In this document: one piece after another, positions 1-9,364 of the stretch
How positions within the stretch are numbered: the first letter of the stretch is position 1
How the letters are laid out: every line of letters starts with the position of its first letter
Origin: Intoshia linei
Lineage: Eukaryota > Orthonectida > Rhopaluridae
Direction: 5' to 3'
Assembly: GCA_001642005.1 (NCBI GenBank)
Contig: LWCA01000336.1
Location: 1 to 31,844 of the forward strand
Length of the DNA stretch: 31,844 nucleotides
Notes under the pieces: model-generated
The model's database searches: none
The model's input: only the letters and a program-made list of their open reading frames with translations
Told to the model about the DNA's origin: nothing
Translations under genes and position numbers: made by a program

Positions 1-65
1 TGTATAGTATACATGTATGTAAGTAAAGGATAATATGGGTAACATTAATTCAGTGTTTCGTAACA

Positions 66-95
66 ATGATAGAATCTGGTTATGATAAAGGGATC
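66..95 (+). CDS. Possible first coding exon of presenilin (tentative)
   Basis: An ATG at 66 opens MIESGYDKGI and reaches a GTAGTC donor at 96. Splicing in phase 0 to the acceptor at 236-237 would join it directly to the TM1 exon. Presenilin N-termini are variable and hydrophilic, so homology cannot confirm this. The real first exon may instead lie outside the window. The in-frame TAG at 235-237 shows that the TM1 exon must be entered by splicing. Confidence 0.3.
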
Positions 96-237
96 GTAGT
101 CAAAAAAAATTAAGGTGATACAATTGTATAATTAATTTTTACTGACAGTCACATTAGAAATGGGAAAGGTCGTATCCTACACGGCTTTAGTATATGATTT
201 GATAATTTTGACATGATAAGCTAAACGTATATTTTAG

Positions 238-3200
238 ATTGCACATGTGCGAAATTATGATGCGGATAAAATTTTAAACATTTTAAAACCATTATTAATC
301 ACTTTTGCAATTGTTATATTTAGTACTAAATGTTTCAATTTTGTAAGGAGCGGTAGAAATAAAATGTAAATACATGTATATACATAATAATGTTTATTAT
401 TATTACAGGGTTTATATCCCTTTTCAAGAGGACTCTTCAAGTGGGATTGTATGGAAGGCAATTGTTAATGTTTTAATAATAATTGCCATTGTGGTAGTAA
501 TGACTTTTATTTTTATTTTACTCTACAAGTACAGATTTTATAAGGTAATATATACTATTTATCAGAATGTCGTTTTTGATTCTTTTTGCATAATAATTAA
601 ATGTTTAATTTTGCGCATTAGATAAAATTTTCCAACCTTACCCTCTTTGATCAAAATATTTGTATATTTATAATTAATTTAAGCTGAAGACAATGATGTG
701 AAAAAAAATTTTTTTGGTCAATTATATCAACACTTTTAGCTGAATATTTCAGCTTTATTTCCAGGCAACTCTGTACGTGCGTGCGTGAGACTAACAATGT
801 AAATTCACCGTACAATGTACTAAATTTCACCGGAAATTGAAAACACGCCTACATTTTTTGCTGAGCTATAAAATATGTCAATATAATGACTTTTATAAAC
901 ATTGTGAACCGCGTGATTCAAAATTTTGTGGAATTTGGACCGCGAGTTGATTAAGCTGGTCACCACTGGTCTGTGATTTATGACATAGACTGTTTTGTAT
1001 TATATTACTTACTTATATTAATGAGTATGTATTAAAAACCTTATAAAAATATAAACGAGCATTAATTGGCAAAAGGTGTGTTTTCGTGTTAAAAATACAC
1101 ACATGAGGTAGTTTGTAACACTTAAAAAATTATACATCTTAAAAAAAATCGTTAAAGAATTAGATTAATTGAGAAAACACTTGCGTATCATTGAAAACCT
1201 TGCTGAAAATTTTCACTCATATAGGTAAAAAATTTAGCTTTTGTTTCAATTATAGGGCTGAGTAACAATTTTTAGTAGAACATGCACCAAAAAATAATTT
1301 TTGAATTTCAAAATTAATACAACATTTGATTTGGTTGCCATCACTGGTCTATGTTGTCTGGTGAGTTTAAAATGTAAGTACGGATGACAAACGGGAGAGT
1401 AAATATGATCTGATTTAAAATCAAAATAGGAAACCAAAGCAAAATGATTTTTCCAATAATATAAGTGGACAATATACTACTCATATTAGAGCTCTGCTAC
1501 CGACACAGGTAACCCCGTGCTCCTTGTCATTTCCTATCTGCAAACGGGTTATGAAATGATAAAATGTTTTTTGAATATGGGCGGGCCGAGTTAAAAATTG
1601 AAAAATTATCAATTAACCTATAAAAATTTACATAGATATGATGATTTTGCATCTGTCTCAGTGCTTCTCACATGGTGCGCTGCGACGCATTAGTGGACCT
1701 GCAGCTGAATCTGATTTTTTTAAAATTTTAACTATTTATTATATGAAATGAAAAAGCACTAAAACAGTAACTTTAAAATATATTTTTCTGTAATTATAAT
1801 TATCCTCTAAATTTTATTTCAAAATTTCAATTATAAATTATTGCGTTTGAGGGAACCCTTATTAAAAAAGTTTGCGAAGCACTGATTTTCCGAAATGTTT
1901 AATATATTGCTAATTGGAAAAAATTTAGTAATTTGGTTTATTAATTAAAGTTTACTGTGAGTACTAGAGTTCTGCAACGTGGTTCAAGGACGATCCGAAA
2001 CATGAATGTTAAAATTTTATCAATAAGAATTATTCTTTCCAAAATTTAATCCGAGTACAAACATGAACTTTGTATCTTCTTAATTATGCCTTAGAATCTA
2101 AGGCTTAGATAATGTGGGAGATTGAGTCAATACTGTTTGATTAGAAAAATTTTTTAAATGGGAGAGCTAAGAGTTTGTGAACTAAAAATACAACACAAGC
2201 GGGTAGGAACTGAAGAATAATGGCACGTGCAGGGCTCAAATTCACATGATTGTATTTTTATTTATTATAGGTTATCAATGCATGGTTAATTTTGTCTACA
2301 GTACCAGTTCTTTTTTTGTTTTCAATGTTATATATTGAGTAATTTTATAATTTAAAATAATGATATAAAAGTATCAATTAGAAACGTTTTTTCGTATTTA
2401 AACTTGCGGCTAGACTGGTTTACGTTATCTTTTATAGTTTGGAATTTTGGTGTCGTTGGAACCATCGCAGTTCATTGGTTATCTCCAATTAAAGTTCGTC
2501 AATCCTATTTAATATTGATTAGTGCTTTAATTGCCATGTTGCTCATTCAAAATTTTCCTCGTTGGACTACATGGGTTTTGCTTGGCGGTTTGGCTATATA
2601 TGGTTTTTTATTGTTGACTTTACACTATTTGAAAAACAAATTAATTTAATTTTTAATAATAGATTTATTTGCTGTTTTATTGCCGAGTGGGCCTTTAAAT
2701 ATGCTTGTAAAAATCGCGCAAGAAAGAAATGAACCTATATTTGCATCACTCATTTATACTGGTTTATTTAAAAAATTTTTTAAACTGCATTTATTTATAA
2801 TTATTTTGAACTAGCTGGAGTAGCTTTTTTGGCAAATGGAACAAAAATAGAAGGTTTTTAAATTGAAATTAATTTAAGATTTCTATGACTATACCTCCGT
2901 TGATAGGTTTACACTGTTTTGTGGACTATGTTGTGTTTTTTAATTCAATTATAGCCCATTTATTTTCATTTTTAATAACATTTTAATTCCTTTAATTAAC
3001 CCCAAAAACTATCGATCTATATATACATTAGGGTGTCACATTTTTTCGAAAATTTTAGAATTCGATGGGCAATTAGCACTAAAAGTGTGTATTTTTAAAA
3101 TAGAAAAACTAATTCGCAATCAAAAACATGTAACGCTATCTATTCAAGTTTCGTTTGTCATTTTAAATATCTCATTAAAAATATTATGGAGAAATTAAAA

Positions 3201-6200
3201 CGGAACTTTATTTTAACGGAAATTAACGTTTGAGCTTTTAAACGTGGTACCGACTTTATAATATTGTTCTCGATGTTTAGTTATACTGTTTATTTTTTAA
3301 ATTTGTTTTTAGCTCAATTTTTTTGGTTTTATTAACGATTTAATTTCTCGAATTCTGGCTATTTACATTATTTAAATTGTATTCAAAGCATCCAAAAAAA
3401 TAACTAATAATAATTAAATAATAGGAAACATAAACGTTAATAAACTTAATACGATTATATAGATAAAGTTGACAATGCTGATGTACTTACTGATGATGAG
3501 AATGGTAGTGAAATTCAATCGAATGTATCGAAACATTCAATTAATTGTCAAGATGTTGAAACGTCTAGTAATATTAAAAGCGGGGGAAATCGCATATCCA
3601 ATGGATATAGTGATAGTTTCGTGCAAGATGATCGTACTAATATATTAGTAGCTACGTCGGAACATGTTACCAATGATTCTGTAATACAAAATTCACATAA
3701 TGATTCCGCTGTAAAAAATAAACCCAGAAGAAGAAATAATGCTATTAAGAAAAATAATTATGGACCTCGACCTGTTAGATTATATGACGATGAAGAAGTT
3801 GATGCTCCTCTAGGTATGTTAATCATTCTTATTTATGTAAAGCAACCATTCTCAACGGGTCCATATCAGTTTTTTGGGTCCATGAAAAATTTAAAAAAAT
3901 AAAATAAAGAGAAAAATGATATCTCCGCAATTATAGTAATTATTTCTAATTAACGCCATATAATTTATTATCTATTTTCCATTAAGACTAAATTTAAGTG
4001 ATTCCCCAAATTCCCCTTACTTTTTTTTGAAAACAGCTCTAGAATTTCAAAAAATTTACAGGTGGTACAGTTGTATCCTGTAGTACAGTTGTATCCTGTT
4101 AACACACATAAAAAATTTCAATCCGAATAAGTGACGACCTTTACATTTATTTATTGAAATTTTTGAGTACTCACATCTGAGTACTTTGCAGCTTAAGGAT
4201 TTATATACTATCAACAGGGGCACCAGTTGTACTGATATCAGTGATATCAGCAGAAATATGCTTATCGTAGCCAGCTGGTCGCAAAAATTAAAAATACTAT
4301 TATAAATTGAAAAACTAGTAATTTTATATCATTTATAGACATGTTATGTATATATAGACAAAATATTACTTGTAAATAAAGTTTACAAATAAAAATGAAT
4401 CAGGCGAATAATAGAGGTTTGATTGGATATGAAATGGAAATGTTAGATTTTTTAAATTACAATTTGTCCGTAGAGAGTTAATAATGTAAATTAAAGATTA
4501 GCTCAAGGTAATTTTAGAAATTCATAGTTTACCGTGTATTGTAATGGTTTATTCGAGTATGAATGATCAATATCAGTATAGATGAGTAAAAAATATTAAT
4601 TTTGTGTCAATAATTAACGGAATCAGCACTTTAAAAACATATTTCGGATGAATTTTACCAACATTGCAAATCATAGTAATAAATATAATATGATTTTTTT
4701 TAGTTTACAATGTTAATAAAATAATTAGTCTCGAAATGAATAATGAATCAAAAAAATGAATACTAAAGTGCTTTTTTGACCGTGAAGGCGTCAGATTGAC
4801 ATTTTGTTTGTGTGTGTCAACAGGGTACAACTGTAAAATTTGTTTTTTTTTAATTCTTGGGCTGTTTTCATTTAAAAAAAGGTAATCTGTGGTTTTGATC
4901 ATGAAAATGATATTTTTTGAGGTTGCCAATTATGATAATGCGTATGATTTTAAAAACTATTTCAGAATTTATGTTTTATAAAATTTGAGTACATGTTTCA
5001 TTTTTTAAACAAATGGTAATTTATAGTTTTGATCATGAAGGGATGTAATTTTTGCGTATCTAATCTAATTTTTGTGCGTTTCTGATGCTAAGATTTACGA
5101 CAATATTAATGCTTTTAAAATGCGTCCCAGAATGTATGTTTTATTAAATTTTTGTGTTAATTTTTTTTATAACAAAAGGGAACATTGGGTTTTTACCCTG
5201 CAGGACTCAAATTCTGAAACTGAAAAAATTGGTAAAAACACGTCCCGTCAAAAACTGCATTAGAAATTGGGTTTTTTTAAATAAACTGTAACACAAAGAC
5301 ATTCAATTTTACATAAATTATAGTGGCCTCAAAAAATATGTAAAATATTGTACTATTAATTTCTGTTTATTTGGTGATAAATGTAAAGCCAAAACTACTT
5401 ATCGATGATGACGAATAAAAATTTTTGGCTTAAAATTTATTCCAAATAAACTAAAAGTGATAGTATGTATTTTTCTGGTCACTTTATAAGTGAAGGATTA
5501 AATTAAATTTTAATCGGAGTATTATTTATTTAAAATTATCGTGTGAAACAATATATAGCTCAAAAATATGTTGACGTTTATTAAAAATATTTATATTGCT
5601 AATGGCCACCTGGATAATGTTGAAAATATCCTATACCACGCTGAAGAGAGCACTTAAAAACCCCTAAAAAATATATTTTTAGAAAAATTTACCGTAAAAA
5701 CATTAAGTGTTTTCCTTTTTAAGGTTTTCGCGCGCATTTCCCCCTTGTTCTTAAATGGCGCCAATGATTTTATTTTAAACATGGATACGATTAATGTACG
5801 AACCACTAAGACATACCAAATTTAGAGTGAAAAAATGGAATATTTAACTTTACAGGGCGTTTTTACCATAAAAGGGGTTTTTTAACTGTAAAAAATAATC
5901 TAAAATGTAGATTATAAATTTATAATATATGTAACCAAATGAATTATAGTATTATGCTAGTTACCGACTATATGTTTAAAAATAAACATCACCTATTATA
6001 TAGTATTTTAAAGTTATTAATTGAATTCCGCTTAATGTTTTTTGAGAATTGAGAATTTTTAATAATGCATATTATTTTTCACATATTAAAGCATACTCTC
6101 TGCTCATGTGCTAATTTTTTTTTTTTGATTAGCCCTAATATAGTGTTACTTGTTTGAAAAAATTCGTGTGCTTCAAAACTTTAAAACAGTAAAACGTGCT

Positions 6201-6680
6201 TTTAAGACTTTTTAATTTGATTATTGAATATTACGTTTGCGTAAATTTATTTAGTAGTTTCGATCATGGAATGAATGGCATTCTATATATCTATAACTTT
6301 AAATATTAAATATACTGTGCCGATATTTGTTTGATAAATATGTAATAGATTAATTATTCATATTTTTTAGATACAATCAAATTGGGTCTCGGTGATTTCA
6401 TATTCTATAGTGTTTTAATTGGATTGGCTTCAATTGAATCAAGTATAAACACTACGATTGTTTGTTGTATTGCAGTCTTGATGGTTTTTATTTATTCATT
6501 TTTATATTTACATTCCGTTTAATTTAGGGACTTATATCTACTGTAGTTATTTTAAACATTAAACAGAGGGCACTACCAGCACTTCCTATATCGATATTTC
6601 TCGGATTAGCTCTCTATTTCTCATCTGTTTTTATGGAACCACTGGGGTGTTTTATGGCGGCCAATATGATTATGATTTAA
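238..6680 (+). CDS. PSEN: Presenilin, gamma-secretase catalytic aspartyl protease
   Basis: Multi-pass intramembrane aspartyl protease that cuts Notch- and APP-type membrane stubs within gamma-secretase. Exons: 238-365, 409-544, 2271-2338, 2382-2602, 2663-2761, 2815-2853, 3463-3813, 6371-6483, 6528-6680 (stop 6678-6680). All junctions are GT-AG and keep phase, giving 435 codons from 238; human PSEN1 has 467. Counting from 238: TM1 near residues 10-30; [18 protein letters not shown] (TM2); [13 protein letters not shown]; first catalytic motif YD with Asp185; [17 protein letters not shown]; a long hydrophilic loop rich in Asn, Ser and Asp (exon 3463-3813); second motif [10 protein letters not shown] with Asp356; and ALPALPIS. 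The endoproteolysis segment after LIYT is present but diverged (AGVAFLANG). Micro-introns are 43, 43, 60, 53 and 44 nt. Large introns are 545-2270, 2854-3462 and 3814-6370. The N-terminus is uncertain (see the entry at 66-95). The identification itself is firm. Confidence 0.95.
545..2270 (+). other. Presenilin intron, 1.7 kb
   Basis: Starts GTAATA directly after the TM2 exon and ends TTTATTATAG before the exon encoding VINAWLIL. I see no coding segment on either strand. It contains one short hAT-like element (1659-1884). The rest is unclassified AT-rich DNA. Confidence 0.85.
1659..1884. mobile_element. hAT-like MITE in a presenilin intron
   Basis: Begins CAGTGCTTCTCAC and ends GCGAAGCACTG, giving inverted termini CAGTGCTTC as in hAT elements. 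The flanking 8-mers ATCTGTCT and ATTTTCCG match at only half their positions, so the target duplication is eroded or absent. About 226 bp with no transposase. Confidence 0.5.
2854..3462 (+). other. Presenilin intron, 609 nt
   Basis: Separates the short exon after LIYT from the hydrophilic-loop exon. It begins GTTTTTAAATTG and ends TTATATAG. AT-rich, and I see no repeat or coding sequence in it. Confidence 0.8.
3995..4180 (+). repeat. Helitron-like family fragment with internal duplication
   Basis: Carries the family segment CTAGAATTTNAAAAAATTTACAG, then GTACAGTTGTATCCTG written twice in tandem, then a sequence about 'GACGACCTT'. The same segment recurs at 7680-7830, 16920-17010 and 24710-24800. 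Confidence 0.65.
4690..5321 (-). repeat. Helitron-like dispersed repeat, minus orientation
   Basis: Read on the minus strand it follows the same module order as the copies at 21770-22357 and 22765-23115: a GTGTTAC-type 5' region, an AATTTGAGTCCTGCAGGG block, ATCATTAATATTGTCGTAAA-like blocks, then the ACAGTTGTACCCTGTTGACA block. The open frames inside it do not form a protein I recognise. Confidence 0.6.
5653..5886. repeat. Short inverted-repeat element (possible MITE)
   Basis: TTAAAAACCCCTAAA on the left and GGGGTTTTTTAA on the right are inverted copies, and GGTAAAA/TTTTACC segments lie just inside them. About 230 bp with no coding capacity. The centre contains an unusually GC-rich stretch, TTTCGCGCGCATTTCCCCC. 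No clear target duplication, so the family is unknown. Confidence 0.35.
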
Positions 6681-6712
6681 AAATACGAATTGAATGTTGC
6701 TCAAGTAGATTT

Positions 6713-6718
6713 AATAAA
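6713..6718 (+). terminator. Presenilin polyadenylation signal AATAAA
   Basis: AATAAA lies 33 nt after the presenilin stop codon, where a compact 3'UTR would place it. AATAAA is frequent by chance in AT-rich DNA, so only its position supports it. Confidence 0.5.
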
Positions 6719-7369
6719 TTTTTACACTGATTTAATTTCCTGCAAGTATCGATAAGTATAATTATGTTTCAAATAATGTTATTTATTGCATTAGTGATGA
6801 ATTTATATTGCTAAATATCTACATTACTTGAGGGCTACCTGAATATATATAGCGAGAATGAGGGACACTTACCATTATGGAGTTCGGCTTCTTGGTAAAG
6901 TAAACATTTTAATTCCATTTTTCTTATTTTTAGTTAAATTTTAGCAAGTTTAATTCTGAATGGATTAGTAGATATGGAAAGCTTTATATAGCAGTGATAC
7001 AACACTATGTTGGGAATGGCGAGTCGCTATCAAAGTCAAGACTTAAATTAAAATTATATATACAGTACACGACATAAGTCTTAGGCACTCAAGATATTCT
7101 CATTAAAAGCTAATATAACGTTGACAAGGCGAAACTTGAAATTAAATATCAGAATAAGTAAAGTATATAAGGGTAAAGAGTGGCCCGCGAGTAAAATTAA
7201 AAATTTCGAATAATTTAAATTTATTTAATGCAACAAGTAGCATTAAACCAAATCTTATACATTTAATCATTAAATCAAAATAAAGTTAAATTACACAAAA
7301 ATTTTTAATCTCAAAAAATGATTCCTTTGCGGCAGGGCCTTGGATATCCAGCAGTAATTCCTTATAAAA

Positions 7370-8180
7370 TCCATATTTATATAATATGCTACCCAATATT
7401 TATTTGTGTGTGTGTTCCACTTTATTTCAACAACTACCAATCTTAGAATTTTATAAAGTCCACATTTCAATAACAGTTTTTTCCGGGTGATAATAAGATA
7501 AATTTCAACCTCCCAAACTAACATCTTACGGGTCAAAAACTCCAATTGTCCTTTTTTTCGAAAATCAAACGAGTTGGAAAATTTAAAACAATATATACGC
7601 TGATACCGATTTTAAAATCATAAATAGTATCATAAATTTAAAAAATTTATATCTTCAGGGCCAAAACCCCAAATTACCCTTTTTTTTTTTTTATGAAAAC
7701 AGGCCTAGAATTTAAAAAAATTTACAGGTGGTACAGTTGTATCCTGTTAACACACACAGTACAGTTGTATCCTGTTAACACACATAAAAAATTTCAATCC
7801 GAATAAGTGACGACCTTCACGATCAAAAAAGTATTTTAGTATTTATATTTTTTTTTCCGAAATATTTCATTAAATAAAATGTGAAATAATTAACAGTTCG
7901 AAAATTAATTAAAAAAAATATTATTCTGATAGAGCTTATTCCAGTTGATATAAATAGAAAATTTCAAGCCCAGAAATCAACGAATTCCCGGTAAAAAATA
8001 ATTTTTAATGTATTATCAACCAATATTTTTCAAATATTTCGATTAAATAAAAATTGAAATAAGAAATTGAAGTAAATATTGATCCTACAATTTCAAAAAA
8101 AAATGTGTATTGAACGTTTACACATTTCCAATAAAGAAATATGGGTGAAAATGTATATAATTCATTTCTTCCGATTTTTT
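7370..8180 (+). mobile_element. Helitron-like element, long copy
   Basis: Starts A/TCCATATTTATATAATATG, followed by a GTGTGTGTGTTCC block and TTTATTTCAACAACTACC. Several related modules of about 100 bp follow, each starting with an ATCTTACGGGTCAAAA or ATCTTCAGGGCCAAAA type sentence and ending near AGAATTTAAAAAAATTTA. The ACAGTTGTATCCTG block is duplicated at 7730-7785. Start with TC after an A, and no terminal inverted repeats, fits Helitron termini. The 3' hairpin and CTRR end were not located. Confidence 0.5.
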
Positions 8181-8444
8181 TTCACCATTGCAATTTTTAA
8201 ATTTCAAATTCTCATTTCAAAATTTTTGTTTCAAATTTAAACTACAACAACGAAACTAAAAGTATTACAACTTTTTTATTATCATTTTTATATTTATTAC
8301 AATCCTTGGTTACTATTACGTATTGGTTATAAAAATTTTGGTATACTCAAGTAACTTTCTATATTTCATATTAATAAATTTAAAAAGTAGGCCCCTCATG
8401 ACTGTAGGAACGGGTCATATGATCCCTAGACCTTTGGTATAAAT

Positions 8445-8575
8445 TTTTTTTTATTGTTGTAACTATTTTATTCAAATAAAAAATTTGAAATAATTAATGG
8501 TCCCAGAATTTAAAAAAAGATTATTATACAGCTTTTTCCAGTTGATATAGATACAAAATTTCAACCTCAAAAATC
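8445..8575 (+). repeat. Helitron-like family fragment
   Basis: Contains the family signature GAAATAATTAATGGTCC, then TTTTTCCAGTTGATATA and AAAATTTCAACCTC, matching the 3' modules of the copies at 7370-8180 and 24368-25170. Confidence 0.55.
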
Positions 8576-8816
8576 TAAAATAAAAATCTGTATTTTATTT
8601 TTCATATATAAAATAAACACTGTCTTCGTCGACAATTATGCTGAGAATTTCTCGTACGTGTAAAAGTCAAATTTATCAAGTTTTTTACTCTTAATATTAA
8701 AACATTAGATTGAAGTGAAAGAAGTTTCTTAACATTGAACTGGTAATATTTCAGGTTGATTTAATAAGACATATAAGTTTTTGATTTATATAATTTTTAG
8801 TTAACTATAATAACTT

Positions 8817-8843
8817 TTATTACTGTACGACGTACAGTAATAA
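8817..8843. repeat. Perfect 12-bp-arm palindrome
   Basis: TTATTACTGTAC and GTACAGTAATAA are exact inverted copies around a GAC spacer, about 520 bp upstream of the MO25 ATG. It could be a hairpin or a dimeric protein site. There is no further evidence of function. Confidence 0.6.
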
Positions 8844-9364
8844 AACATTTTAAATCGTTTACTAATAACAAAACGTTCCCGGGGAACACAGATAGGCCAC
8901 TCGTTTATTAAAATTAAACTTACAGTGCGCATGATTTTATAATCAGTATACTATTTTTGTCAATATTGTTTAAAATTTAAATCACATCCATATACGATTA
9001 AAAATAAAATGAAACTAGACTCGTTAGATTGATTTAGAAATTCATGTTTAAAACAATAAAACACTGAATGTGCAACACACTATAACAACCTAATAGCTCA
9101 ACCAACGCACAACTATCTACTAATAACGCACAAGTCGTTAACTGTAAATTTGTAATTGGTTTCAATTGAACAAAACGTGTTTGCAAATTATACAATCCTA
9201 TACCATGGATATATTAGAATACAACTTTTAATATCCAGCTGTACATTCGATAAAGTTATAAATATACATTCTCACTGATTTTAGTTTACACTATATTAAA
9301 TTTGACGCACTTTTCTCGATTTATATGAAAATTTGTAAGAATTGAATATTAAATTTTACAAAAA

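Larger units (their letters stand above)
3814..6370 (+). other. Presenilin intron, 2.6 kb, repeat-rich
   Basis: Starts GTATGT after the loop exon and ends TATTTTTTAG before the LGLGD exon. It contains a plus-strand fragment of the Helitron-like family (3995-4180), a longer minus-strand copy (4690-5321) and a possible MITE (5653-5886). I see nothing identifiable in 4190-4690 or 5900-6370. Confidence 0.85.
6681..9364. other. Intergenic region between presenilin and MO25
   Basis: Contains the presenilin 3'UTR, a full-length-like Helitron-family copy (7370-8180) and a fragment of the same family (8445-8575). It also has a perfect hairpin at 8817-8843 and the unmapped MO25 promoter and 5'UTR. I find no protein-coding exon in it. 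The minus-strand frame around 7291-7545 is repeat sequence. Confidence 0.75.

Noticed and set aside
255-461. Minus-strand 68-aa ORF
   Set aside because: Antisense shadow of the presenilin TM1 and TM2 exons.
374-625. 83-aa ORF with a membrane segment
   Set aside because: Its middle is the presenilin TM2 exon (409-544). Both ends are intron.
1246-1437. Minus-strand 63-aa ORF in a presenilin intron
   Set aside because: No family resemblance, no splice context, and a length expected by chance.
2404-2649. Stand-alone 81-aa membrane protein
   Set aside because: It is a presenilin exon read past its donor site. The last 16 residues are the 60-nt intron, and the true path continues with Asp at 2663.
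4705-5263. ORFs at 4705-4929 (minus) and 5072-5263 (plus)
   Set aside because: Inside a Helitron-like copy, on opposite strands, with no recognisable protein.
7291-7545. Minus-strand 84-aa ORF
   Set aside because: Lies in the Helitron-like repeat. Equivalent positions in the other copies are not open.
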